The notes under the pieces are model-generated. The model saw nothing but the letters and a program-made list of their open reading frames with translations, was not told the DNA's origin and ran no database searches. The position numbers and the translations under genes were made by a program. A stretch of 64,000 bases of DNA, from the NCBI RefSeq assembly GCF_017565425.1, contig NZ_JAGEMK010000008.1, positions 105,916 through 169,915 on the forward strand, written 5' to 3'. Source of the stretch: Actinotalea soli. GTDB lineage: Bacteria; Actinomycetota; Actinomycetes; Actinomycetales; Cellulomonadaceae. This document shows positions 8,513 to 16,969 of the stretch, one piece after another. The number at the start of each line of letters is the position of its first letter. Positions within the stretch are counted from its first letter, which is position 1.

Positions 8513-9831
8513 CCACGCCACCGTCGGGCCCGCACGAGGCGTCCGCCCAGGACGACCCCCTCGCGCGGGCCTGGCGGGAGCACTGGGGGCGCACCGTCGC
8601 CCTGCTGCTGGGCCAGTTCGCCCGGCCCGACCTCGTCGAGGACGCCGTCGCGGAGGCCTTCGCGAGCGCGGCCCAGCGATGGCCTCAGGACGGCGTCCCC
8701 GACTCCCCCGGGGCGTGGCTCCTCACCGCCGCGCGCCGCCGCGTCGTCGACCGGCTGCGGGCCGAGGCCGTGCACCGCCGCAAGGAACCACTCATGGTGG
8801 TCGACGCCCGCACCCGCGCCGCCGCCTCCGCCTCCGCGACGGATCCCAGCACCGGGCCGGCGGAGGACGAGCACCTGCTCGACGAGCGGTTGCGCCTGAT
8901 CTTCACCTGCTGCCACCCGGCGCTCTCGGCCGAGGCCCGCGTCGCCCTCACGCTGCGTTTCGTCATCGGCCTCGACGTCCCCGAGATCGCACGGCTCATG
9001 CTCGTGCGGCCCACGACGATGGCCGCGCGGATCACCCGGGCCAAGAAGCGCCTCACCGCCTCGGGCATCCCGTTCGACGTACCCCCGGCCGGCCGCCTCG
9101 ACGAGCGCCTCGACGTCGTCGCCACGGTGCTGTACCTGGTGTTCACCGCGGGCTACCACCCGCAGCCCGGTGACGAGCCGCTGCGGGGTGACCTGGGGGA
9201 CGAGGCGATCCGCCTCGCACGGGTGCTCGACAGCCTGCTCCCCGGCCACGGCGTGGTCCGGGCCCTGCTCGCCCTGATGCTCCTGCAGCACTCACGCCGC
9301 GACGCACGCCTGGACCCTGACGGGCACCTCGTGCTGCTGCACGACCAGGACCGCTCCCGCTGGCGGCGCACCGAGATCGAGGAGGCCCTCCCGCTCCTCC
9401 GTGGACTTCCCCGCACCACCGGGCAGGCCGAGGCGTACCGGCTCCAGGCCCTCGTCGCGGCCGAGCACGCGACGGCCCCCGCAGCCGCGAGCACCCGGTG
9501 GGACGTCATCGCCGGTCACTACGCCGAGCTCGAGGACCTCACGGGCTCCCCGGTGGTGCGGCTCGCGCGGGCCGTGGCGGTCGCCGAGCTCGACGGCCCG
9601 GACGCAGCGCTCGCCCTCCTCGAGGGCCTCGAGACCCGCCTGCCCGACCACCACCGCCTCGAGGCCGTCCGGGCCGAGCTCGCCTGGCAGGCGGGCAGGC
9701 CGCAGGAGGCCGCGGCCGGTTTCCTCCGAGCCCTCGCCCTGGTCCCCGGCGGACCGGAGCACGAGCACCTGACCGAGCGCCTCGCCGCCCTGCGCACGGA
9801 GGCCCTCACGCCAGAGGCCGAGGCCGGCTAG
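8509..9831 (+). CDS. ECF42-type RNA polymerase sigma factor
   Basis: A 440-residue sigma factor, more than twice the length of ordinary ECF factors because of a C-terminal extension. Region 2 is LARAWREHWGRTVALLLGQF through WPQDGVPDSPGAWLLTAARR (about residues 20-80). Region 4 is ARVALTLRFVIGLDVPEIAR with ITRAKKRL (about 145-185). Residues ~200-440 form the DUF6596/TPR-like helical extension (GYHPQPGDEPLRGDL, ALLALMLLQHSRRDAR, RLARAVAVAELDGPDAAL). In ECF42 the extension is needed for activity and no anti-sigma factor is known; none is encoded here. The GTG overlaps the DGPF gene stop, and the promoter at 7661 suggests autoregulation. Confidence 0.93.
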   Translation: MTTPPSGPHEASAQDDPLARAWREHWGRTVALLLGQFARPDLVEDAVAEAFASAAQRWPQDGVPDSPGAWLLTAARRRVVDRLRAEAVHRRKEPLMVVDARTRAAASASATDPSTGPAEDEHLLDERLRLIFTCCHPALSAEARVALTLRFVIGLDVPEIARLMLVRPTTMAARITRAKKRLTASGIPFDVPPAGRLDERLDVVATVLYLVFTAGYHPQPGDEPLRGDLGDEAIRLARVLDSLLPGHGVVRALLALMLLQHSRRDARLDPDGHLVLLHDQDRSRWRRTEIEEALPLLRGLPRTTGQAEAYRLQALVAAEHATAPAAASTRWDVIAGHYAELEDLTGSPVVRLARAVAVAELDGPDAALALLEGLETRLPDHHRLEAVRAELAWQAGRPQEAAAGFLRALALVPGGPEHEHLTERLAALRTEALTPEAEAG

Positions 9832-9842
9832 ACCGTCGAGGC

Positions 9843-9865
9843 GGTGCCCGCCATCGCCGGGCACC
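9843..9865. terminator. Hairpin between convergent genes
   Basis: GGTGCCCG (9843-9850) pairs with CGGGCACC (9858-9865) around a 7-nt loop. It sits between the stops of the sigma factor (9831) and the SRPBCC gene (9872), so it may act in both directions. Confidence 0.6.
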
Positions 9866-9871
9866 TCACGC

Positions 9872-10612
9872 CTACGGCGTCAGGTCGTCCTCGACGGTGG
9901 TGGGAGCCCACCACGCGGTCCAGCGCTGCTCGACCTGGGCGATCCTCGCGTCGTCGAGGCCGTAGGTGTTGAGCACGAACATCGCGACGCCGTGCGGAGG
10001 CGCCGCCGACGGGGGTGTGCGCGCGACGACGAGCAGGGCGTGCTCCTCCTCCGCGACGGTCAGGCCGATCTGCAGGTCGGTCTGGAAGGCGATCTCGCCG
10101 GTGAAACGGGACCCGTCGGCGCGTTCGACCGCGTAGGCCGAGCCGACGGGGGCGTCGCCCAGCGGGCGCAGGCCCAGGTCCTTCAGGAGGGCGTGGTCCT
10201 CGGAACCGAGGTCCACCCCGAGGGCTGAGACCGTGCGGCGCTCGGCCCCGGGGTGGCGCTCGAGGGCGAACTGGAGCTGGTGGGCGAAGGTGATCCACCC
10301 CTCGTCGACCGCGTCGTAGGCGCCGACCATGTCGCCGTCGGTGGTCCCGTCCTTGCGCGAGATGACCAGCCGGGTGGAGAGCTCGCTGATGGGCTCGAGG
10401 GCGATCCGGTCGCCGTCGGGCCACACGAGGGTGCGGGCGGCAGGGTCCTCGGTGGGCTCGTCGACGAAGATCTGCTGGATCTCGGCGGCGAGGCCGTCGT
10501 CGTCCCAGCCGAACCAGCGGTGGATCTGGTCGGGGTCGCGCAGGGCCGCCCACACGGCGTCCGGTGTCGCGCGCACCGCGATGTCGACCAGGACGCGGTC
10601 CTCGGTGCTCAT
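9872..10612 (-). CDS. SRPBCC/AHSA1-like domain protein
   Basis: A 246-residue protein with an N-terminal START-like helix-grip fold. VLVDIAVRATPDAVWAALRD and IHRWFGWDDDGLAAEI are the opening beta-alpha block, and GWITFAHQLQFAL is the long C-terminal helix region. Such proteins bind hydrophobic ligands or co-chaperone partners. The remaining ~100 residues repeat a related open pattern (SRFTGEIAFQTDLQIGL to WTAWWAPTTVED). GAGGAGGAACC directly precedes the ATG, and an ORF from further upstream is not needed. No operon partner; function unknown. Confidence 0.78.
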   Translation of the reverse strand: MSTEDRVLVDIAVRATPDAVWAALRDPDQIHRWFGWDDDGLAAEIQQIFVDEPTEDPAARTLVWPDGDRIALEPISELSTRLVISRKDGTTDGDMVGAYDAVDEGWITFAHQLQFALERHPGAERRTVSALGVDLGSEDHALLKDLGLRPLGDAPVGSAYAVERADGSRFTGEIAFQTDLQIGLTVAEEEHALLVVARTPPSAAPPHGVAMFVLNTYGLDDARIAQVEQRWTAWWAPTTVEDDLTP

Positions 10613-10729
10613 GGTTCCTCCTCGGTGGACGTGGCCGACCCGAGCATGGCACCGGGCCGACGCGCGCGCGAGCGAAGGCCGTCGAAATGGCGTGGCGCGG
10701 ACGCCGCCGGTCGGAGCACAGTGGCCCCC

Positions 10730-11839
10730 ATGCGCACGTGGTCTGTCACCCGGTCCCCCGTCCCACCGTCCCTCGAGGACCCGGCGGCCTGGGCCCTGCA
10801 CGGCGCCTCCGCGGTCTCCTTCGCGGTCGACCACGACACCTACGGCAACGACGACGTCGCCTACACCGCTCAGTACCTGCACGTGGGCCTCACCCGGACC
10901 GAGTACACGACGCGGGTGCTGCTCGTCGCGCACCGCAGCGACCTGGCCTCCCCCACCGCCCAGGACGTCGTCGGCCTCGCGAACCTGCACATGCAGCGCG
11001 CGAGCAACGAGCGCATGGCCTACGTCGAGCTCGTCGTGCACCCCGAGCACCGACGCCAGGGGGTCGGGGCCGCCCTCCTGGCCGAGGCCGAGCAGGTGGC
11101 CCGGGCCCACGGGCGGAGCGTCGTCATCGCGAGCTCCGACCACCGCGGCGAGCCAGCCGCCGACGCCCCCGGTGCCCTCGAGGCGCCGACCGGCAGCGGG
11201 CGGATCGACAGCGCCGAGCCCGGGGCCGCCTTCGCCCACCGTCACGGCTTCGTCCTCGAGCAGGCCGAGCGCTACAGCGTGCTGGACCTGCCCGTCGACC
11301 CCGACCTGCTCGACCGGATGCACGCCGAGGCCGCCGACCGGGCCGGCGCGGACTACCGCCTGCACGCCTGGAGGGACAGTCTCCCCGAGGAGTGGCTCGA
11401 GCACTTCGCCGTCCTCGAGACGCGGATGTCCACCGATGCGCCGTCTGCGGGCCTCGAGCTCGAGGAGGACGTGTGGGACGCCGCCCGGGTGCGCGCGGCC
11501 GAGGAACGGATCGCCGCCGCCGGGCACGCGTTCCTCGTCGTGGCCGCCGAGCACGAGCCCACCGGCACCCTCGCGGCCTTCACCATGGTCGAGATGCCCC
11601 ACGACCGACCCGCCGTGGTGTTCCAGGAGGACACCCTCGTGCTGCGGGAGCACCGCGGTCGCCGGCTGGGCATGCTGGTCAAGGCCGACATGCTGCGGCG
11701 CCTGGCCGCCTCCCACCCGGGCGCCGAGCGCGTGCACACGTGGAACGCCGAGGAGAACAGCTACATGCTGGCCATCAACGTGGCCCTCGGCTTCCGGCCG
11801 ACCGGCGTCTCGGGTGAGTGGCAGAAGCACCTGACCTGA
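10730..11839 (+). CDS. Tandem GNAT-domain acetyltransferase
   Basis: A 369-residue protein with two GNAT folds. In the first, YVELVVHPEHRRQGVGAALL (about residues 100-120) is a full acetyl-CoA loop with the Q/RxxGxG/A signature. In the second, EDTLVLREHRGRRLGMLVKA (about 305-325) carries a partial loop, followed by HTWNAEENSYMLAINVALGF. Tandem GNATs include mycothiol synthase, but this lacks clear mycothiol synthase features and is best called a generic actinobacterial double-GNAT protein. Divergent from the SRPBCC gene across 117 bp. The ATG at 10730 is in line with the start of conserved sequence; GTG 10721 is possible. Confidence 0.85.
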   Translation: MRTWSVTRSPVPPSLEDPAAWALHGASAVSFAVDHDTYGNDDVAYTAQYLHVGLTRTEYTTRVLLVAHRSDLASPTAQDVVGLANLHMQRASNERMAYVELVVHPEHRRQGVGAALLAEAEQVARAHGRSVVIASSDHRGEPAADAPGALEAPTGSGRIDSAEPGAAFAHRHGFVLEQAERYSVLDLPVDPDLLDRMHAEAADRAGADYRLHAWRDSLPEEWLEHFAVLETRMSTDAPSAGLELEEDVWDAARVRAAEERIAAAGHAFLVVAAEHEPTGTLAAFTMVEMPHDRPAVVFQEDTLVLREHRGRRLGMLVKADMLRRLAASHPGAERVHTWNAEENSYMLAINVALGFRPTGVSGEWQKHLT

Positions 11840-11849
11840 GCCCCGGGCG

Positions 11850-11865
11850 CGGCCCGCGAGGGCCG
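11850..11865. terminator. Short GCGA-loop hairpin
   Basis: CGGCCC-GCGA-GGGCCG is a 6-bp stem with a stable GNRA tetraloop. It lies between the convergent stops of the double-GNAT gene and the thiamine ATPase gene. Confidence 0.5.
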
Positions 11866-11878
11866 GGAGGGGGCGGCG

Positions 11879-12928
11879 TCAGCCCAGCCGCGGCACCGCG
11901 TCGACGTCGACCGTGAGCCGCACCTGCTCCCCGGGCCCGACGACGGCGCGGTCCGGGGCGCTCGGCTCGACCACCGTGACCGGTCCGATCCCCTCGACCT
12001 CGACCACGACCTCGACCACACCGCGTCGGAACCCCGCGCTGCGCACCGTCCCGCGCAGGTCCCCCGCCGGGTCGAGCCGCAGGGAGCCGGGGCCGAGGGC
12101 CACCAGGGCGTCGTCCTCGACCCCGGGGAGCACCCCGGCCGGCACGAAGGCCTCGTAGCCGAGGAACTCCGCGACCCGCTGCGAGGCCGGGCGGTGCCAC
12201 AGGTCGACGGGCCGGGCGACCTGCAGCAGGTGACCGAGGTCCATCACGGCGATCCGGTCGGCCACCGCGAAGGCCTCGTCGTGGTCGTGGGTCACGAAGA
12301 CCGCCGTCGTGCCCGTGGTGGTCAGCGCCTCGCGCACCTCGGCCGCGAGACGCTCGCGCAGCGCGCGGTCCAGGGCCGAGAGCGGCTCGTCGAGCAGCAG
12401 CAGCCGGGGCCGCGGCGCGAGGGACCGGGCGAGGGCCACCCGCTGCCGCTCCCCGCCGGACAGGGTCGAGACCGCACGGTCCGCGAACCCGCCGAGGCCC
12501 ACCAGCTCGAGCAGCTCGGTCACCCGTTCGCGGCGCCGGGCCCGCGGCTCCCCGGCCATCTCGAGGCCGAAGGCCACGTTCGCGGCGACGTCCCGGTGCG
12601 GGAACAGCTGCCCGTCCTGGAACATCAGCCCGAACCCGCGGCGGTGCACCGGCACCCCGGCGAGGTCCGCGCCGTCCCAGGTGATCGACCCCGAGGAGGC
12701 CGGCTCGAGCCCCGCGACGGCCCGCAGCAGGCTCGACTTGCCGCTGCCCGAGGGCCCGAGCAGGCCCAGCACCTCACCGGGCTCGACCTCGAGGCTCAGT
12801 CCGTCGACAGCGGTCGCCGTCGTGCCGTCGTCGTCCCGGTAGTGCACGACGAGGTCACGGACGGCCAGGCCGCGGCCGGCCGAGGTGGTGGACGACGGGT
12901 CGGTGGGCGACGGGTGCTGCGGTGTCAT
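11879..12928 (-). CDS. thiQ: Thiamine ABC transporter ATP-binding protein
   Basis: A 349-residue importer ATPase. Walker A is GPSGSGKSSLLRAV (about residue 48), Q-loop FGLMFQDGQLFPHRDV, signature LSGGERQRVALARSL, Walker B LLLLDEPLSALD and switch HDHDEAFAVADR. Residues ~245-349 are a TOBE-like regulatory domain. It overlaps the permease stop by one base (TGATG). Last gene of the TPP-riboswitch operon, so it should energise uptake of thiamine or its phosphates. The ThiQ name rests on context; the ATPase sequence alone would fit any CUT1/iron/spermidine importer. Confidence 0.87.
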   Translation of the reverse strand: MTPQHPSPTDPSSTTSAGRGLAVRDLVVHYRDDDGTTATAVDGLSLEVEPGEVLGLLGPSGSGKSSLLRAVAGLEPASSGSITWDGADLAGVPVHRRGFGLMFQDGQLFPHRDVAANVAFGLEMAGEPRARRRERVTELLELVGLGGFADRAVSTLSGGERQRVALARSLAPRPRLLLLDEPLSALDRALRERLAAEVREALTTTGTTAVFVTHDHDEAFAVADRIAVMDLGHLLQVARPVDLWHRPASQRVAEFLGYEAFVPAGVLPGVEDDALVALGPGSLRLDPAGDLRGTVRSAGFRRGVVEVVVEVEGIGPVTVVEPSAPDRAVVGPGEQVRLTVDVDAVPRLG

Positions 12929-14613
12929 CAGAACTCCCCTGCCGCGCCGGCGCGCAGCCGTTCGGTGAGGGCCATGACGCTCGCGGTCACCAGCGCCAGC
13001 AGCACCGAGGCGGCCAGGGCCATGCCGAGGTTCTCGGCCCCCGGGCGTCCGATCAGGCGGAAGATCACCACGGGCAGTGTCGGCCGGTCCGGCCGGGCCA
13101 GGAAGGACGTCGCGCCGAACTCCCCGAGGCTGACCGCGAAGGCCAGGCCCACGGCCAGCCCGAGGGAGCGCGCGGCGATCGGCCAGTCCACCAGCCGCAG
13201 CACCCTTCCCGGGGAGGCGCCGAGCACGGCGGCGGCCTCGTGGAGCCGGGAGTCGATCGCGCGGAGCACGGGCAGCACGGTACGCACCACCAGCGGGGTC
13301 GCGACCACGGCCTGCGCGACGGGGATGAGCAGCGGGTGGGTGCGCAGGTCGACGTCGAGCCCGAGGGGACGGTCCAGGGCGATGAGGAAGCCGAACCCGA
13401 CGGTCACGGCCGAGACGCCGAGGGGCAGCATAAACACCGCGTCCAGGGCCCGGACCGCGCGCCGCGTCCCCCGGCCCCGAGGACGGCGCGAGACCACGAG
13501 GGCCACGAGCCCGCCCACCACCACGGCCATGACCGTCGCGTCCACCGCGATGCGCAGGGAGTTGAGCCCCGCCTCCCACACGGTCACGCTCAGCGCGTTG
13601 CTGCCCCCCGTGGTGCCCAGGTTGACGTAGTTGCCCAGGCCCCAGCCGGTCGGCGTCCGGAAGGACCGCACCAGCACCGTGACCAGCGGCAACGCGAGCA
13701 GCACCACGACGACGACGGCGGTCACCCCGACCGCGAGCAGGTCGCCGGCGCTGCGCTCGGGTCCGCGCAGGGCGAGCCGGCGGTGGGCCACCCGCTCGGG
13801 CCGACCCAGCTGCAGCGCGCGCTCCCGCCGGGCCCGGGCCCGCCCCGCGGTGCCGAGGGCGACCGCGACGACGACGAGCTGCACCACCGAGAGGACGGCG
13901 GCGGCTCGCAGGTCGAGGAACTGGGTGGTCTGCACCCAGATCTCGGTCTCGACCGTGCCGTAGCCCGTGCCACCGAGCACCAGGACCACCCCGAAGGCCG
14001 TCGCGCAGAAGAGGAAGACGATCGAGGCGGCCGAGGCGATCGCCGGGGTCAGCGCCGGCAGGGTCACGGTGAGGAAGGCCCGCCAGGGCGGGGCGCCGAG
14101 GGAGCGGGCAGCCTGCTCGGCCCGCGGGTCGAGGTGCGCCCAGAACCCGCCGACGGTCCGCACCACCACCGCGTAGTTGAAGAAGACCAGCGCGGCGACG
14201 ACGGCCGCGAAGGTGCCGTCCCAGTCGAGGAAGCCCAACGGCCCGGAGGGGGCGAGCACCGACCGGAAGGCCACCCCGACCACGACCGTCGGGAGCACGA
14301 AGGGCACGATGACGAAGGCCCGCAGGGCGGCGCGGCCGCGGAACTGGCAGCGGTAGAGGAGGTAGGCACCGGGGATGCCGACCAGCACCGCGATCGCCGT
14401 GCCCACGGTGGCCTGGGCGAGGGTCAGCCCGATGATCCGCCAGGTGCGCGGCCGCCCGAAGACCTCCGCGAACCCGCCCAGGTCCAGGCCGCCGTCGGCC
14501 ACGAAGCCCCGCAGCACCAGGCTCCCCACCGGCAGGGCGAAGAACAGCCCCAGGAAGGCCAGCGGCACAGCGGCCGCCAGCCCCCACACCAGGCCTCGCC
14601 CCAGGCCTCTCAC
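12928..14613 (-). CDS. thiP: Thiamine ABC transporter permease, duplicated domain
   Basis: A permease of about 561 residues with two homologous halves of six helices each, as in ThiP and AfuB/FbpB. The coupling motifs are EQAARSLGAPPWRAFLTVTL in the first half and EAAAVLGASPGRVLRLVDW in the second. I use GTG 14613, just before the first helix (RGLGRGLVWGLAAAVPLAFL); the longer ATG at 14658 would place the start inside palindrome copy 3. The 151-bp gap to thiB holds that palindrome and a G-run tract, which may reduce thiPQ expression relative to thiB. Ends one base into thiQ. Confidence 0.87.
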   Translation of the reverse strand: MRGLGRGLVWGLAAAVPLAFLGLFFALPVGSLVLRGFVADGGLDLGGFAEVFGRPRTWRIIGLTLAQATVGTAIAVLVGIPGAYLLYRCQFRGRAALRAFVIVPFVLPTVVVGVAFRSVLAPSGPLGFLDWDGTFAAVVAALVFFNYAVVVRTVGGFWAHLDPRAEQAARSLGAPPWRAFLTVTLPALTPAIASAASIVFLFCATAFGVVLVLGGTGYGTVETEIWVQTTQFLDLRAAAVLSVVQLVVVAVALGTAGRARARRERALQLGRPERVAHRRLALRGPERSAGDLLAVGVTAVVVVVLLALPLVTVLVRSFRTPTGWGLGNYVNLGTTGGSNALSVTVWEAGLNSLRIAVDATVMAVVVGGLVALVVSRRPRGRGTRRAVRALDAVFMLPLGVSAVTVGFGFLIALDRPLGLDVDLRTHPLLIPVAQAVVATPLVVRTVLPVLRAIDSRLHEAAAVLGASPGRVLRLVDWPIAARSLGLAVGLAFAVSLGEFGATSFLARPDRPTLPVVIFRLIGRPGAENLGMALAASVLLALVTASVMALTERLRAGAAGEF

Positions 14614-14628
14614 CCGCCCGCACCCCCG

Positions 14629-14696
14629 CGAGGTCGCACATCTGCACCGGGGACGCACTTCTGAACGTGCGACCTCGGTGCGAGTGTGCGACCTCG
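14629..14696. repeat. Nested palindrome, family A copy 3
   Basis: CGAGGTCGCAC (14629-14639) pairs with GTGCGACCTCG (14686-14696). A second right arm, GTGCGACCTCG, lies inside at 14668-14678, so two alternative stems are possible. GGACGCAC is present as in the other copies. It sits between thiB and thiP in the thiamine operon. Confidence 0.85.
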
Positions 14697-14699
14697 GCG

Positions 14700-14760
14700 G
14701 GCCGGGGCCGGGCCCGGGGCCGGGGCCGGGGTGGGGGTGGGGGTGGGGGTGGGGGTGGGC
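14700..14760 (+). other. G-run tract with strong quadruplex potential
   Basis: GGGGCC units run into five near-perfect GTGGGG hexamers (about 14731-14758). The G-rich strand is the template strand for the thi operon, so the mRNA would carry the C-rich complement. It begins 4 nt after palindrome copy 3. Confidence 0.6.
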
Positions 14761-14764
14761 ACGG

Positions 14765-15877
14765 TCAGCCGATGACCGTGTCCGTCCAGGCCTGGATCCA
14801 GGCCTCGCGGTTCTCGGTGATGACGGCCGGGTCGAGGGTGTACGGGTCCTCGGGCAGCGGGGCGAACCGCTCCCAGGACTCGGGCAGCTCGATCGAGGAG
14901 TCCGCCGGGTACACGTACATGTTCTCGGGGATGTCGGCCTGGACCTCGGGGCTCAGCAGCCAGTCGATCACCTGCTGCGCGCCCTCGGGGTTGGCAGCGC
15001 CGGCCAGCACCCCGGCGTACTCGACCTGCCGGAAGCAGGTGTCGAGCATCGCGCCGGTCGGCGCCTCCTCGGCGCCCTCGCCGACCTCGTACGGCGGGGA
15101 GGAGGCGTAGGACAGCGCGATGGGCCGGTCACCCTCGCTCGAGGGGCCGGAGAAGTCGACGTAGTACGCGTCCGACCAGCCGCTGACCACCTTGAGACCG
15201 TTGGCGCTCAGGTCCGCCCAGTACTGCTCCCACCCGTCCTCGCCGAACTCGGCGACGGTCGCCAGGAGGAAGGCCAGCCCGGGGGACGAGGTCGCGGGGT
15301 TGGTCGTCACGACGAGGTCGACGTAGGCCGGGTCGGTGAGGTCGGTCAGGCTCGTGGGCTCCTCGAGCCCTTCCTCGGCGAACCACTCGTGGTCGATGTT
15401 GAGGCACACGTCGCCCACGTCGACCGCGCTCAGGTACCCCTCGTCGTCGACCGCGAGGGCCTCGACGTCGGGCCCGGCGTTCGGCGAGGTGTACGGGTCC
15501 AGGACCCCCTCCTCGATCGCGCGCGAGGCGAAGGTCGTGTCGATCCCGAAGACGACGTCGCCCAGGGGCGAGTCCTTGGTGAGGATCAGCTGGTTGACCA
15601 GGGCACCGCCGTCCCCCGGGGCCTGGGTCTCGAGGGTCAGGCCCGAGGACGACTCGAAGTCCGCGATGACGTCCTCGCTGAGCGCGAAGGAGTCGTGCGT
15701 GACGAGGACGACGGTGCCGCCGCCCTCCCCGGTGGTGGCGCCGTCCTCGGATGCGCCGTCGTCGTCGCTGCCCGTGCCGATGGTCGAGCAGCCCGCGAGC
15801 AGGGCGCCCGCCGCGACGAACGCGCCGAGGCGCAGGTGGTTCCCGGTGCTGGCCGGGTGGGCGAGGGTCCTCGCCAT
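14765..15877 (-). CDS. thiB: Thiamine ABC transporter substrate-binding lipoprotein
   Basis: A 370-residue solute-binding lipoprotein. The signal peptide has lipobox LLAGC (about residues 26-30), then an acidic linker. The mature domain starts VVLVTHDSFALSEDVIADFE, the typical ThiB/TbpA opening. Further family features are SPLGDVVFGIDTTFASRAI, VDVGDVCLNIDHEWF, a DLVVTTNPATSSPGLAFLLA hinge block and SGWSDAYYVDF near the ligand pocket. The ribosome site is GAGGAGG, 6 nt before ATG. It is the first gene after the TPP riboswitch, which strongly supports thiamine or a thiamine precursor as substrate. Confidence 0.93.
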   Translation of the reverse strand: MARTLAHPASTGNHLRLGAFVAAGALLAGCSTIGTGSDDDGASEDGATTGEGGGTVVLVTHDSFALSEDVIADFESSSGLTLETQAPGDGGALVNQLILTKDSPLGDVVFGIDTTFASRAIEEGVLDPYTSPNAGPDVEALAVDDEGYLSAVDVGDVCLNIDHEWFAEEGLEEPTSLTDLTDPAYVDLVVTTNPATSSPGLAFLLATVAEFGEDGWEQYWADLSANGLKVVSGWSDAYYVDFSGPSSEGDRPIALSYASSPPYEVGEGAEEAPTGAMLDTCFRQVEYAGVLAGAANPEGAQQVIDWLLSPEVQADIPENMYVYPADSSIELPESWERFAPLPEDPYTLDPAVITENREAWIQAWTDTVIG

Positions 15878-15973
15878 GGTGTGTCCTCCTCGTGGTGGCA
15901 GGAGGGGGGCCCAGCACCAGCGTCGTCGACCGGCAGCACCCGTCGACGACGACGGTGGCAGGCCTGAGACGTC

Positions 15974-16076
15974 CCGACTCCCTACGCCGGTACCAACCGG
16001 ATCAGGTTCGAGGGTCTGCGGATGTCCGCACTCTCAGCGTCCAGCGTCCGGCGAACCGGACGACGCTCCCCTGTCG
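15974..16076 (-). promoter_or_regulatory. TPP riboswitch (THI element)
   Basis: Read on the minus strand, the conserved blocks appear in order: ACAGGGGAGC, then GCTGAGAGTGCGG, CCGCAGACCCTC, GAACCTGATCCGGTTGGTACC and GGCGTAGGGAGTCGGG. These are the P2-P5 elements and the CUGAGA pyrimidine-binding loop of the TPP aptamer. The start codon of thiB lies ~96 nt downstream; the expression platform could act at the Shine-Dalgarno or by termination and was not resolved. Confidence 0.95.
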
Positions 16077-16202
16077 TTCACCCCGAGCCTACCGCCGCGA
16101 CGCCGGTGCCCCGGCCGCCGTGGTGCCACGGACCACGCCGCGTCCGCGGCTACGCTCGGGGCGGGCAGGGCCCGACCTGCAACATCCGACCGAGGAGGAG
16201 CC

Positions 16203-16646
16203 GTGGCCGTCCAGGCTGAGCTGTTCGCCGCCAAGCACGCTGCCGCCCTGGCACGCTCCGAGGCCCTCGAGGCCGGTGGCGTGACCCCGACAGGGGACGC
16301 CTCCCACCTGGCCCTCGTGGACCTCGGACCGATCGAGCTCGAGACCCTCGGCGAGATCGTCGCGCGGGCCGTGCGCTTCGGCTCGGGCGACCTCGAGCTC
16401 GAGGAGGTGGACCTCGACCACGAGGCGCTGCTGCTCCTCCCCGACTTCCTGTGCGAGGCCCTGGCCGAGCTCAGCCGCAGCGAGGACCCGGACCTGGCGA
16501 CCGAGGTCGCGACCGAGTGGGCGCAGGCCGAGGAGGTCGACGCCTCGGCGACGGAGCTGCTCCCGGTGCTGCGCTCGATCGTCGCGCTGGTGCTGCTGGC
16601 GGAGAAGACCGGCGAGCGCCTCTACCTGTGGACCGCCGAGGGGTGA
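16203..16646 (+). CDS. Hypothetical actinobacterial protein
   Basis: I do not recognise a named family. The product is 147 residues, acidic and leucine-rich, predicted all-helical and soluble, with no signal peptide or metal motif (HLALVDLGPIELETLGEIVA, LLLLPDFLCEALAEL, LLPVLRSIVALVLL). A GAGGAGGAG ribosome site precedes the GTG, and TACGCT (16151-16156) is a plausible -10 some 50 nt upstream. It is divergent from the thiamine operon. Confidence 0.6.
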   Translation: MAVQAELFAAKHAAALARSEALEAGGVTPTGDASHLALVDLGPIELETLGEIVARAVRFGSGDLELEEVDLDHEALLLLPDFLCEALAELSRSEDPDLATEVATEWAQAEEVDASATELLPVLRSIVALVLLAEKTGERLYLWTAEG

Positions 16647-16720
16647 CCCGGCCGCACTGCGCCACCCGGTAGGCAGGGCTACGGTGAGCGGAGCAGCTCA
16701 CCCATCGGCGGAGGTAGATC

Positions 16721-16969
16721 GTGTCGGACAAGAAGCAGGGCGTCGCAGCCAAGGTCATCGGCGGTGTCGTCACCCTGGTCGGCGTGTGGGCCGCCCAGAA
16801 GGCCGTCGCGAGCGCCTGGAAGATGGTCAGCGGTCACGAGCCGCCCCACGCGGAGGACGACGACGACTCCCGCCTGGCCGAGGTGATCGGCGCGGCTGTG
16901 CTGTCGAGCGCCATGGTCGCGCTGGCCCGCGTGCTGGCCACGCGAGGGACCGCCAAGTTCCTCAGCTGA
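16721..16969 (+). CDS. DUF4235 small membrane protein
   Basis: An 82-residue DUF4235 protein. Two hydrophobic segments, VAAKVIGGVVTLVGVWAAQK and EVIGAAVLSSAMVALARVLA, flank an acidic loop (HAEDDDDSRLA). The pattern of two helices and a short loop suggests a membrane-associated role; function is unknown. GGAGG lies 7 nt before the GTG. Its end overlaps mrpG by 8 bp on the opposite strand. Confidence 0.85.
   Translation: MSDKKQGVAAKVIGGVVTLVGVWAAQKAVASAWKMVSGHEPPHAEDDDDSRLAEVIGAAVLSSAMVALARVLATRGTAKFLS

Noticed and set aside
11879..14647. A single 922-residue ORF covering ATPase and permease regions
   Set aside because: Only the part after 12928 encodes the ATPase; the upstream part is a frame shadow of the duplicated permease.
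14725..14760. CRISPR or minisatellite array
   Set aside because: The units are 6 nt with no spacers; better described as a G-run tract.
16962..16969. Sequencing error causing overlap of DUF4235 and mrpG genes
   Set aside because: Both C-termini look natural and an 8-bp convergent overlap is ordinary in compact genomes.
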